From: Bartonella tamiae Th239
GTDB lineage: Bacteria; Pseudomonadota; Alphaproteobacteria; Rhizobiales; Rhizobiaceae
Direction of reading: 5' to 3'
Length of the DNA stretch: 64,000 nt
Assembly: GCF_000278275.1 (NCBI RefSeq)
Contig: NZ_JH725147.1
Location: 2,053,063-2,117,062, forward strand
The notes beneath the pieces are model-generated. The model did not search any database, was not told the origin of the DNA, and saw only the letters and a program-made list of their open reading frames with translations. The position numbers and the translations under genes are program-made. Shown here one piece after another: positions 9,946 through 23,600 of the stretch (the first letter of the stretch is position 1; every line of letters begins with the position of its first letter).

Positions 9946-11541
9946 TCAACCCAATCTTTGCTGATAATCAGTTTCGCGCATATCACCTGACATAATTAAT
10001 CGTATAAGCTCTGAATCTTGAAAATCATTCATATTGTTGCGCCCATTTAGACCCATATTTTGTAATCGCGACATATAAGGCGTGATTTGCTCACGCAATG
10101 ATGTTGGCAATCCTAATAATTCAGATGCTCCTGCACGCGCTGTAATCAAATTTAATGGCGCACCAACCAAAAGCCAATTGACCATATGAAAAATTGGCGC
10201 CCAACCATGACCAATATAGTTTTCAATATCCAACATACGTGGCAAACGATGATCAAAACAGGCACGCAATTCTTGATATCGATCAGAACGGGGTAATTTC
10301 GAAACATCTTTCCAAAATCTTGTATCATCACGTCCGCCTTCAAAATGCATACGGCAAAAATCAATAAGCCCCAACCAGCCCTCGTTATTAGATCGATTAA
10401 AAGAATCTATAATATTGTTTCCGATGACCCCTCTTCCATCGATGAACACCTTTTCAACATTTCGGAGCTGTTCAAACATTTGTCCACTTGATGTTGCTTC
10501 TAATAAGTCAATGAACCCTGATGCCGCGCCCAAGGCTAAAACATTTTTGCGCCAAGCAGTTTCAAAATTTCCTGGATCAAATCTTATTAAACCCATAGGT
10601 GTAATATCATGGCCAACATAATGCTCGATTTCTTTTCTCGCATGATCTTCGCTTATGTGTTTGCTTGAAAAAATATAAGATGCACTGACTTGATCTTGAA
10701 GTGGAATTTGACTCATCCAACCAGAACTCATTGCCACAGCATTGGTGAGTAATGCTGGATTCTTTTGAGGATGTGCGGTGGAAAAAGGTAACACTCGATC
10801 CAAGATTTGAAAATCTTTAAACGACTGCCATTTTTCTTTGTAGGTTTCACCCATAGCTATTCGTTTAAAACCAGAAGCATCTACCACAAAATCAACCGCA
10901 ACTTCTTCGCCTTCGACCTTTAATGCATACGTCAAACCTTCTGAGGTTAAAAGAAGCTTATCAACTTTCATAAGACGATGTTTTATGCCACGTTTTAAAG
11001 CGACAGATTTAAGATATTGTTCTGCTTTTTGATGATGAAAATGATAAGATGGTGCAAGACCACTTCTTTTTGTTGCTAAAACAGCGCGTGCTTCAATCTG
11101 GGAAGCATTGTCTTGAATGAGCGAAAAACCTGGAAAAAAACTATGCAAATCTGCCCCAGCGGAAACACGTGCGGCAAGAAGAGGCATGATCCCAAAGGCT
11201 ATGAATTCAAGTTCTTGAACTTGTTCTCCAATCATAGGTGAAAGATGATAAAAAACATCGCTTTTTTCGCCATTTCTCCACCCTTCAAAAGATGTCCCTA
11301 GTTTAAATGTCGCACCACTTTCACGAACAAATTCTTCGACATCGATTTTATTACGGTTGAGTGATTGAATAAGATTATTCAATCCACCCTCACCTATACC
11401 AATGTCAGTTTTTTTGGGATCTTCAAAGACAACAATTTCAACAGCAGAACTAAATATACGACGAAGCGTCAGAGCAGCAAACCACCCCCCTATATCACTA
11501 CCAATAATAGCTAAACGTTTTGCTTGTCTTAAATCAATCAA
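9946..11541 (-). CDS. Flavin-dependent tryptophan-halogenase family protein
   Basis: A FAD-dependent halogenase-like monooxygenase of 531 residues, close to the ~538 of PrnA/RebH. The Rossmann glycine motif is IIGSDIGG (14-19). Lys80 in ATFKLG aligns with the catalytic Lys79 of PrnA, and Glu348 in LLEATS with catalytic Glu346. The family motif GWxWxIP appears as GWMSQIP (274-280), so the second Trp is replaced by Ser. The other half of the motif and the catalytic pair are kept. No ATG is available; TTG at 11541 is preferred because GGAG lies nine bases upstream. Family members chlorinate or brominate indoles or other aromatics using reduced FAD; no flavin reductase is encoded here. It sits between the giant adhesin and its exporter, 60 bases after the former and 8 before the TolC gene. 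Its substrate is unknown, and a non-halogenating oxygenase is possible. Confidence 0.85.
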   Translation of the reverse strand: MIDLRQAKRLAIIGSDIGGWFAALTLRRIFSSAVEIVVFEDPKKTDIGIGEGGLNNLIQSLNRNKIDVEEFVRESGATFKLGTSFEGWRNGEKSDVFYHLSPMIGEQVQELEFIAFGIMPLLAARVSAGADLHSFFPGFSLIQDNASQIEARAVLATKRSGLAPSYHFHHQKAEQYLKSVALKRGIKHRLMKVDKLLLTSEGLTYALKVEGEEVAVDFVVDASGFKRIAMGETYKEKWQSFKDFQILDRVLPFSTAHPQKNPALLTNAVAMSSGWMSQIPLQDQVSASYIFSSKHISEDHARKEIEHYVGHDITPMGLIRFDPGNFETAWRKNVLALGAASGFIDLLEATSSGQMFEQLRNVEKVFIDGRGVIGNNIIDSFNRSNNEGWLGLIDFCRMHFEGGRDDTRFWKDVSKLPRSDRYQELRACFDHRLPRMLDIENYIGHGWAPIFHMVNWLLVGAPLNLITARAGASELLGLPTSLREQITPYMSRLQNMGLNGRNNMNDFQDSELIRLIMSGDMRETDYQQRLG

Positions 11542-11600
11542 AGTACTCAACTCCAAAACAGAACACAAGAGGAGTGAAAATTTCCCCGGCCATCAAATTA

Positions 11601-14600
11601 TTAAAGAACGATCTGATTATTTGCTAATAGTTCTTCTAGACTGACTTTTGTATCAAGAAGCGTAATAAGAGCTTGCGAGTCGAAAGTACCACCTAAACCA
11701 TCACGATCAATATGAAGGATTGTATTGTTACCTTCATATGTAACAGACAAGTAATCAGCAATAGTATCACCGTCATCAATGACCGCAACACCGTTCACAT
11801 AATGGGCTGCACCATCTGCATCAGCTTCATACCCAATTAACAGTTGAGAAATGTCGAAACGATCAGATGATTCACTATCATCGTAATCAAAAATCGTAAT
11901 CCCTGATACCGTATCATGACCATTACCACCAGTTGCATCATCAGTGTCAATTAATTCATAAAGAAGTGTATTGTGCCCGCCATTATTGAGGAAGAAGAAA
12001 TCTTCCCCCCCTCTACCGTTTAAGATATTCATTCCCGAGCCATCAGTAAATGTATCATTGTATTGAGTTCCGTAAATACCTTCAATATTGGTTAACGTAA
12101 CTATCCCGAAATTGGTATTTTGAGCACTTGCAAAACTTAAATCTATGACAATACCCCTACCTTGAAAATCAGCAAGTTTAAAGTCAAGAACGTCCATACC
12201 GGTATTTACATCCCAATAACGTTCACCATTTCCGACAATCCAGCCACCACCACCATTATATGTGTGCGTACCCAATGTCGCAAAGAAGGTATCATTATAA
12301 CCAGTACCAACGATTCCTCCACCATTATAATTTCCTGTATTACTTCTGTTAGTATCGCTTTCAGCGGTTAAAACATAACCGTTATAAGACTGGGTCGCCT
12401 TGAGATCTGTCCAACTCGCATTCACATTCTCAATAGTATTATCATTAAGAGTTGCCAAGCCTCCAATATCACTCGATACACCATTAACGTTTCGAATAAC
12501 AGCAGCAGTATAAGTTTCATCAGGATTAAGCCCGAAATAATTTACCAAAGCAGAAGTGTCATTCCAACCAGTACCATATTGTGGATTGATTATCTGACTT
12601 GAAACAAGATTTCCTTTCGAATCGAACAATTGTACGGTGTTACCAAACAATGTGTTTGATCCATCCGGATTAAGAATACGAAGATGCAAAGAGGTGCCAT
12701 TAGCGGGTCTATTTGGATTACTGACCACAACAGTTGCAAGAGATGTATTATCTCGAGAAATCAATAAATCAATATCACCATCCCAGTCATAATCTATAGC
12801 TGCAGCACTTGAAGAATTTACAGATCGATCGACTTCAACATTAGTCATAGTTTGACCACCAGAGGTGGCTATACCCATCTCTTTTATGTTTTGTTTCTCC
12901 CAGATAACCCGATTATTCCCATCAACTTGTCCAGTATTATGCCAAAATATAGACTGACCAATGGATATTGTAGATTCAGGCACTTCAATAATATCCATTA
13001 AACCATCACCATCCCAGTCGATTGCAACTGACGATTTGCCTTTTACACCATCATTGAAACGTTGTCCTTCAAGCAGATTACCTTGACCATCATTATAGAA
13101 GATAACGCTATCATTGCTCGTATCACCTCTAGCACCAGGCTGTGATTGGTTACGAGTATTGGTTTGACCAATAAATAAATCCATATAACCATCACCATTA
13201 TAATCGGCCCAAGTGAGCGCTATAGTGTGTTCATAAGTATCGTCAATCCAACCATTATAATAAAAGACGTTTCGTAATTGTTGCTTAATAGACCAATTCG
13301 AACCGTTTGTTGAGCTAGTTCCATCATTTTCTAATACAACCAAATTATTAAGATTAGCATTTATATCAACAAAGCCATGAACGACCAGATCAACAGCACC
13401 ATCATTATTGATATCCACACCAGATAATTCATGGTCAATACGAAAATTATTAATTCCTTCAGCAAATATACCAGTTCCGTAACCGTAAATATCCCATTGT
13501 CCTCCAGTAACGGTTCCATCACCTGGCAACCCCTTATTATGAAGAAAAGTTGCACTATCACTACCAGAATCACCAATAAAGACATCAAGCCAACCGTCAC
13601 CATCCATATCGATGGATATAGCACTAGAAAAGTGAATTGTTGTGCGAACGTCAAAGACATGTGCTTGATATGATCCGTCCGGCTGTCCGCTATAAACTGT
13701 GGCTGTTGCACCATCATATGTGCGATCAGTTAAGAAAATATCCATGTAACCATCGCGATTAAAATCGCCATAAGTATACGAACTGAATAATTTTTGAGCT
13801 GGATATTGACCACCAATATTTGACCAAATACCTGCTGGCCATGTAAGGCGATTTGGTTCATCATATTGTCGAAAATTATTGCCATCGGAGCTATATTCCG
13901 CCATGTCAGTTGTCATCACCCAACCGCCATTGGAACCTAGACGCGTCGCCATAGAATATGTTGGATATTCACCACCTATTCCAACATTGGGTGCCAAGGC
14001 TGCATCAGTAATGTCTATACCGATTTCAAATTGATTTGATCTCGCACCGTTAAGACCTGCACCACTCTGCACAGCTGCTGTATAGGTATAAAAATGTGCA
14101 TCCTGCAAACCAGTATCGGCGAAACTCCATCTATTACCTACAACATCCGCATATCCAACAATACGTGTGCCACGATAAATTGCCACAACCGAATTATTGG
14201 TTAAAGGTACACTCAAACTACCATGAAGAATCGGTGATGTATCATCCGTATAACTTCCTGATTGAAGATTTGGATTACTAACGTCACCATGATTATCGGA
14301 GAAATAGTCAATCGATATGTTATTTGTTGGCCTTTGATTATCAATGACAATAACTTGTGAAGATGCAGGACCAATATTACCAGCAGTATCAACAACCCTT
14401 GTTACGAAGGTATGTGAACCATTAGAAAGAACATTATTACGATTGTCATAATCCCAAGTATCTGTTGCAGCATTATATACTGCATCATGCCAAGTCTCTC
14501 CCCCATCAACGGATATTTGAACATAATCATTGACAGCCAACTCACCTTGCACTTTAGCCGAAATAATCAAAGTTTGATCATTTGTGATAAAGTCATCGCT

Positions 14601-17600
14601 AAAGCGTCCTGTATCATCAGTAATACCCGATATAATAGAGTTAACTTCTGAAGCCAGCCGATCAAGATTAATAGTAAAGTCAGCTGTAGTCGTCCCAACA
14701 TTACCAGCTTGATTAACAATAGAAGCGGTAAATACGTAAGCTCCGTCACCATTATCTAAACCAGTGTTTGCTTCATCGTCACCAACTTGATAACTCCAAT
14801 TACCATTTTGATCAACAATTGCATTTCCAAGCTCTTGCCCATTCAAATAAATCTTAATAACTTCACCCGCATTAAGACCGGTAACAGTTCCCTGAAGAAG
14901 AGGTGATCTGTCATTTGTGTATGTACCATTACCTAAAATGCCAGTTATTGGATCGACATTATCTACATAACCAGTAAATGCTAAACTATTACCCTCAGAT
15001 GGTGATGACGTATCAATCACTAATATCTGTGACGCAGGTGTTGTTGTACTTGGATTCCCAACAGCATCACGAACGATCGTTTCAACAGTATAAGTACCAT
15101 CGGCAAGTTCCAGATAGTTTGGACTATCAGGATCGTTAGAATCTATAACATATTTACCAATCGTTTCATCAAAATGAGCTTGAATCCAAGCACCGGAAAC
15201 TCCCCCTTGAGGGATGATACGCAACCATACGCTATCACCTTCAGAGACACTGACACCCGTAGCATTAATTGTAAATATTAATGTATTATCACTGGTTATA
15301 AAATCCGAAGAAGATGAACCAGTATCGTCAGTGATTGATTCTAATATGGCAGTTGCGTCTGGCCCCGTTAAATCAACTGTTAAATCGAAACCGTTTGACA
15401 TACTACCGTCGACTCCAACGTTATTTATAACGACCGCGGTGAAGCTAAAATCGCCTTCAGTCAACGCTTGATCAGCAGTTACTTGATATTCCCAAGTAGT
15501 GCCATCCGCACCAATTGTTGCAAGACCAAGATCCCGTGTCCCATTTGCATCAGTTACACGAATAATAATCGTATCACCTGATTGAAGACCCTGAACATTA
15601 CCAGACAACTTTGGTGTTGCATCGTCGGTCACCTGACCAGATTCACTAACGAAACCTGTAAAGGCGCCTTGATCGTCAAAGAACCCGCCAATAGTAATAA
15701 CTGCATCTGTATTGCCACCCGTTTGAATATTGATAACTTGTGAAGATGGAATAGTTGCATTACCTGCTTGATCTCTAACAATAGTTTCAACTGTATATTC
15801 GCCTGAAGCAAGTATAACTTCAGTCGCCTCAGCATTATGATCAACAATATAAGTACCAGATCCATCAGGATTGAGCGTTGCTTGAATCCATTCACCTGGT
15901 TGACCATTTTTCGGCGTAACACGAAGCCATACAGTATCACTCTCTTCTAACGTGCCTTCTACTTTTATTGTATAAATTATTGTTTGATCACTCGTATTAA
16001 AATCACCAACAATCCCTGTATCATCTGAAATAGATACCAACTCAGAAGAAACATTTTGAGGAATAGTTGTATCAACTGTAAGTGTATACTCAGCACTATT
16101 GCCAATATTACCGCCTTTATCTTCAACCGTCGCGGTAAATGTATATTGTCCTTCGCTTAGCGCTTGAGCATCAGAAACGGGCATATTCCACTGACCATTC
16201 TCACCAGCAATCACATAGCCAAAGTCAATCACACTGCCATCTGGACCAACAGCCGTAATATGAATACGATCTCCTCTTTCCGCTGAATTCAAACGTCCTT
16301 GAATTTCAGGTGTTGTATCGTCTGTGCGAGGATTATCGCCAACAATAAGACCTGTATATGGACCAACATTATCAACAAAACCATCAATCGTGACTGTCGC
16401 AGCTGAGGCCCTCGTATCAATGACAACTGTTTGTGTACCTGTAGCTCCATTATTACCTGCGGCATCTTTAACAACTGTCTCAACACGATAGCTGCCATCT
16501 GCAAGAGCCGATTGCGCATTATTGTGATTAACAACATATGTGCCATCTTCTTGACGCGTTGCTTGAACCCAAGCACCTGGAGTACCAGGACGACCATCAG
16601 CTCCAATCGGTGTAATGCGCAACCAAACCGTATCACCTTGTGTCACACCACTGGCCTGCAATGTGTAAATAAGACTTGCATCATTGGTGATAAAGTCACC
16701 AGCAATACCATTATCATCGCTAATGGAGGCAAGGGTTGCAGTGCCCGTCGGTACCGTCAAGTCAATATTGACAACAAAGTCCGTCCCTGCACTTTCATTG
16801 CCTGCTGGATCCGTCGCTGTCACACTGACTTCATGTGCGCCTGATGGCAATGCAGAAACAGTCACTGACCAACGGCCATCAGAACCAACCGTTGTTGAAC
16901 CAATAACATTACCATCTTCATCACGGATCGTGATCGTTGAGCCAGGCTCACCATCACTGCCCTGGAATGTCGGTGTTGTGTCATCTGTTGGCTGACCACT
17001 GGTCAATGGAGGCAATGGCGGTGACTGGAAGTCTCCAACATCATCTATAACCTCAAACGTCGGTGCTGCAGGAGCTTGCGTGTCAATCGTAATATTGCCT
17101 GTCGCTGTCGCAACCTGACCCGTACCGTCAGTCGCTGTAACTGTAAAGTTAACACGTCCATCTGGAAGATCATCTGTCGCTGTTATGCGCCATTCACCCG
17201 TCACTGTATCCGCTACAACGCTACCAATCGTGACTGTCTCACCTGCTGCATTCACATAAGTGATAACAACTTGAGCTCCGGGCTTGGCTTCACCAACAAA
17301 AATACCATTGGCATCATTCGTCAATCCACCACTATTAATATTGGCTGGCGTACCAACACTATCAGCATAATGGCTAAAGCTTACTTCAACACCAGTCGTA
17401 TCAATCACAAACGTCAAATCATCACTTGGATCACTCTTATTGCCTGCAAGATCAACAACTTCATAATAAATCGTATGACTGCCATCTGGAAGACGAGGAG
17501 ATTCAACACTCCATTGACCATCAGCTCCAACCGTCGCTGTCGCAATTGGAACATTTGGTGTATCACTATTCCTATCATAAATATAGACAATAGCACCCGC

Positions 17601-20600
17601 TTCATTCCTAGACTGCTCGCCCGAGAAGGTCGGCGTAGCATCATCCGTCGGCGCACTGCCATCAATAATGCCTTCAACATTCACATTATCATACGCCGTA
17701 ATCTGACCGCTAACCTCAGGTGCAATCGTATCAAGTCTGATCTCATAACCACCCGTTGGATCACTCTCTTGTCCCGCAGCATCAACCATCGTCGCTGTAA
17801 ATGTATAAGTCCCTTGCGCGCTCAAGCCTTCCTGAAGCTCATAACGCCAACGACCATTCGCATCAACACGCGTCGTATCAACCAATACACGCTCCCCATT
17901 AGGGCCAACCATGTAAATATTGATCGTCGCTCCAGAAACACCCCCCGTACCACTCAATATCGGCGTCGCATCATTCGTCAATCCGCCCTTTTGAATAAGC
18001 GTTGCTGTGGCACTGCCATCAAGGCTGACATTGTCATGGATAAAGTCAAGTGTCGGTGGCTGTGGACGCTCAGTCACAACCGTAAAACTCCACGGTGAGG
18101 TCGCAGGACCTTCATTACCTGCAAAGTCAACAGGTCTGGCCGTAAAATTATAGTCGCCTGCACCAAGCGGTGGGCGCGGCGTAAAACTCCACGAACCATC
18201 CGCATGAACTTCCCCGCGACCTATAAGAGACGTATTGCCATTACTGTTGGTATTATAAACATTAATATAGGCTACTTCCTCAGGATCAACCGCATTCTCG
18301 CTCTCATCACGATAGGTCGGGGTCGTATCATCCGTCGTATCACCTTGACCAATAACACCTTGAACAGGACCAAAATCATCCCATAACTCAATGTTATCTC
18401 CATCCATCGCCGCAGGGCCAGTAATGTCATAATCAATGACAAAGCTTGCACTATTGCCTAAATTACCACCCTTATCTTCGACCGTCGCGGTAAACGTGTA
18501 ATGACCTTCACTACTAAAAGCTTTGTCATCTGGAACTTGTAAACGCCAAGCACCACTGCCTGCAGCAATCACATAGCCAAAATCAATCACACTGCCATCT
18601 GGACCAACAGCCGTAATATGAATACGGTCACCTTGTTCCGCACCACTTAAAACACCATGCAACTCAGGTGTCGCATCATCACTCTTTTGACCAGACGTCG
18701 TATAATCATGCTGTTCTAAACCAACATTATCAACAAAACCATCAATCGTGACTGTCGCAGCTGAGGCCCTCGTATCAATGATCACTTCTTGTTCATTGGC
18801 AACAGAGGCATTCCCTGCGGCATCACGCACAACCGTCTCAATTATATATGTACCATCTGCAAGAGCAAAATCGGCATGATTACGATCAACAATATATGTG
18901 CCATTTTGTTGACGCGTTGCTTGCAGCCATTCACTTGCTGCACCATCCGCATTTACGATGCGCATCCAAACAGTGTCACCATTGGCAACAGAACCATTAA
19001 CAGTAATGGTATAAACAAGCGTATTATCACTTGTTAAAAAGTCTGAAGGGTCAATACCAAGATCTTCAGTAATAGCGACAAGCGTTGCTGCCGTTGCTGG
19101 ACCTTGTGTATCGACAATAACTGTAAAATCTGTCCCATCACTTTCATTACCAACACTATCTGTAGCTGTCACTGTAAGATCATGCTGACCCTCACCCAAT
19201 GGGCGAGTGGTCACTGTCCAATTACCCTCAGCATCAACAACACCTTCACCAACGATTGTGCCATCATTATCTTTAATATGGATGGTTGAGCCAGGCTCGC
19301 CACCGCTCCCCTCAAAAGTTGGCGTTGTATCATCAATTGGTTGACCAGAAACAATTTGATCCTGATCAGGACCAACATCATCATAAACACCATCAATCAC
19401 AGGAGCATCAGGTGCTGTTAAATCAACATGCATCTCAAAGCCCGTAGAAGCTTGATTACCTGCAGCATTCGTCGCCGTCGCTGTCAATTGATAATCCCCT
19501 TCTGCAAGAGGTGTATCTAAAGTCAATGTCCAATTACCAGCAACATCCGCTGCTGCTGTACCCAAATCGTTGCCTTCTTGATCGCGAATAACAATCGTTG
19601 CATTCGGGCTACTCGTTCCTACAAAAGTTGGCGTACGATCATTTGTAAATCCACCACTTGTAATCGTTCCAAGCTGTGGCTCTTGATCATCACGAACATG
19701 AGTAATCGTGATTTGAACTTGCGAACTATCAAGTGTGAAATCAAGTGAATCGCTAGGATCACTTTCATTACCCGCAGGATCTGTCACCGTCGTCGTAATG
19801 GAATGCTCACCATCAACTAGCTCTTGATCTGGCGTAAAACTCCAATTACCGTCTTTATCAACAACAGTTTGACCAATAACATGACCATTATCAATGATCG
19901 TGACAGTCGAGCCAGGCTCTTCATCACCTCCTGATAATGTCGGTGTACGATCATCAGTCGTACTTCCACCAGTTATTTCTCCCGTTTCCATTCCTTGATC
20001 ATCATGGCCTTTAGGAACATCTGGGGTATCTGGCGCAGTTGTATCAAGAATAATCAAATAGTCGCCTGTCTTACCACTTATACGACCATTATCTGGATTT
20101 GTTGCTGTTGCTGTAATAACATATTTGCCATCCGCATTAAGCAATGGATTACCGTTACTATCATTGCCAATTGTCAATTCCCAATTACCATTTGAAGCAA
20201 TAACGACCGTACCAGCTGAGTGACCATTGACAAAAACTTCAACAATTTCCCCTGCCTTACCCGTACCACGTACAGTCGGAGTTGTATCATCTGTTGTCTG
20301 ACCTTTCTCCAGACGACCAACAACCGTACCAACATCATCGTAAATGCCAATAATTGCTGGTACAGATGGAGATGTAACATCAACTATAAAGTCCCAATGA
20401 TCTGCAACAGGACCCTCATTACCAGCAGCATCAACTCCATGAACTGTAAAACTATGATTACCTGTATCTAATGAACTAGGGGAAACAAAACTCCATTGAC
20501 TATCAATAACCGCAGCACTGCCTAAAAAGATATTTCCATCATAAACATTAACATAGCTTACACCAGCTTGTGCCGTTCCATGCAAGGTTGGTGTCGTATC

Positions 20601-23600
20601 ATCTGTAATACCACCTTGACTAATCTCGCCTGTTGCGGGCTCAACATTATCCGTCAAACCAATAATAGCAACATCATTTGCTGTCGGTGCACGTGTATCA
20701 ACATTAAAGCCAAATGCATCCGAAGCCTTCGCCTCATTACCTGCCATGTCGGCAACTACAGCAACGTAAGAATAAGAACCATCCGTCAAACCATCAAGCT
20801 GATAGCTCCAGTCGCCATTCTCACTTAAAATAGATTGACCAATATATTCTCTCTCACCATTAGACAATATACGATATAGTTGAATATAAGAACCTTCCTC
20901 ATACCCACTTGCTGTACCTTGAAGCAAGGGAGAGGTATCATTGGTCGTCGTCCCATTCGGGAAAACACCCTCTTGTGGAGCAACATTATCGTATAAAGAT
21001 TCAATCGTAACGTTAACAGATCCAGCTGGCAAAGTTTGCCCATTTGTATCAATGACAATATTTTGATCATGAGCATCAGAAGCATTGCCTGCAGCATCGC
21101 GCACAACAGTTTCAATAGTATACGTTCCATCATCAAGCGCAAATTCTGCACTATTACGATCAACAATATAGCTGCCATCTTCTTGACGCGTTGCTTGCAG
21201 CCATTCACTTGAATTACCATCAGCATCAACAATGCGCATCCAAACAGTGTCACCTTCTTCAAGTGTTCCAGTCACACCAATCTTATAAATAAGCGTATTA
21301 TCGCTGGTAATAAAGTCACTAGGATCAAAACCAAGATCTTCACTAATAGCAACAAGCGAAGCTGTTGCCGTAGGGGCCTCAGTATCAACAACAACCGTAA
21401 AGCCCGTACCAGCACTCTCATTACCAGCACTATCGGTCGCTGTTACTGTAAGATCATGTTGACCTTCATCCAATGGACGGGTTGTTACTGTCCAATTACC
21501 GTCAGCATCAACAACACCATCACCAACAATGGTACCATCTGAATCTTTAATATGGATGGTTGAGCCAGGCTCACCACCACTCCCCTCAAAGGTTGGCGTC
21601 GTATCATCTGTTGATTGACCAGAAACAATCTGTCCTTGTTCAAGACCAACATCATCATAAACACCATCAACCACAGGAGCATCGGGTGCTGTTGTATCAA
21701 GAATAATCAAATAATCATTAGAAACGTTACTGATGCTACCCGTATTTGGGTTTTTCGCCACAGCAGTAATCACATAATTATCATCTTTTTCAAATAATGG
21801 AGAACTATTTTCACGCGTTATTTGATTTTCTGCAGCATTGTTACCAATCGTTAATTCCCAATTTCCATCCGATCCAACGATCACAGTGCCGGCAGATTGA
21901 CCATTAACAAAAACTTCAATAATTTCGCTTGCTTTACCCGTACCTTGTACTGTCGGCGTTTTATCGTCAGTCGTATGACCATTTTCAACATTGCCGACAA
22001 CATTTGGCTGATCGTCATAGACACTGGTTATAACAGGCGCCAGAGGCTTCGTCGAATCAATGGCAAAGCTCCAACTTCCGGCTTCTGCGCCTTCTATATT
22101 AGAATGACTAACACCATAGACAACAAAATTATGATCACCATCACTCAACTCATTAGGGGGAACAAAACTCCATTGACCATCAACAACGTCTGCAACACCT
22201 AAAAATACATCACCATCATAAATATTAACTCGAGCAACATTATCCTTGGCTGCTCCATGCAAAGTCGGAGTTTTGTCGTCTGTAATACCACCACTAGCAA
22301 TATCACCCGTAACTGGTTCAATATAATCTGTCAGACCAATAATCGTTACATCATCTGCCCCCGGTGCACTTGTATTAATTTCAAATTGCCACGATGAAGT
22401 CATTGGTCCCCGATTTCCAGCCTCATCAACAGCGCGCGCTGTATAGGTATGACTGCCGTCACCTAAATCTTCTGATGGCGTCCATGACCAAGTTCCGTCC
22501 TCATTAACTGGGACAGTTGCAACCAATTTTCCATTATCAAAAATTTCAATAAATGAGGCATCTTCTGAATCAGCAATTCCTTTAAATTCAGGACGCGAAT
22601 CATCTGTAGTATCTCCGCGACCAATAGTTCCTGTTACCTCACCAACATCATCAAGTAGATCCATCGCACTTTCATCAAGCGCGACCGGTGGTATTGTGTC
22701 AACGACAAATTCGAATGGAGGCGTAGCAGCACTTTCATTTCCTGCTAAATCGGTAGATGTAATAGTAACACTTTGCGCACCTTCACCAAGATCAGTATCC
22801 AGCTCAACAGACCATTTTCCATCTTTATCAACAACACCCTTAGCAACAACTTTGCCATCTTTATCGTAAATTTTAATCGTTGAATTTGGCTCTCCCGTAC
22901 CAGAAAAAACGGGGGTTTTATCATTACTAATGGCACCATACTCAATATTACCTACATGAGGCTCAACATTATCATAAACATTAATTAAAACAGGCACATC
23001 AGGAGCCACTGTATCAATAGTAATCGTAATAGATGTTTCGTCACTATAATTCCCTGAATTATTTGACTGAGTAACAGTAATCGTATACTCACCATCAATA
23101 AGTTCTGGCGTAGTATACGTCCACGTACCATCACCACCTATCTGAACTGTTACAGCTTCATGACCAGAAATATGGATCGTTACAAAGCCGTTGGGAATAC
23201 CTCCAACACCATTTAATGTCGGCGTTGTATCATTTGCGTAACCATTCGGAGCAACAATACCAACACGAGGCTCCACATTATCAAATACTGTAAATTGCGG
23301 TACAGGTGGCCGTGTAAGTGGCTCACCATTTACCCCCCCACCCCGACCTCCCGAAAGTGCGGCAGCGATACCACCAATAGCAGCAGACGCAACCAAAATA
23401 CTCAAAAGAGCATCAGCAGAATCACCATCTGTTAATTCTTCGTAAAATACTTCAGGATCAACAATACCATCACCAACTGAGATGAGAGCTTTACTGAAAT
23501 CAGTTAACCAATGACCATTTTCATCAATAAAAACTAAATTATTAAAGTCGTCACCATTTAAGAAAAAATTAATTATTTTAATAATTTTCCCACTATCAAA

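Noticed and set aside
16431-16995. Overlapping plus-strand frames of 137 and 103 codons within the adhesin gene
   Set aside because: Antisense to Ig-repeat coding sequence, low-complexity, no ribosome binding site or recognisable domain.
17076-18098. 340-codon open frame on the plus strand opposite the adhesin
   Set aside because: It lies wholly antisense to repeated adhesin codons, has a strongly biased Arg/Asn/Ile/Thr composition and recurs as shorter antisense frames at every similar repeat, so it is a shadow of the coding repeats.
13990-23290. Regularly spaced repeats that might be mistaken for a CRISPR or tandem satellite
   Set aside because: They are ~300-bp coding repeats that stay in frame and encode Ig-like domains; no short identical repeats with unique spacers occur.
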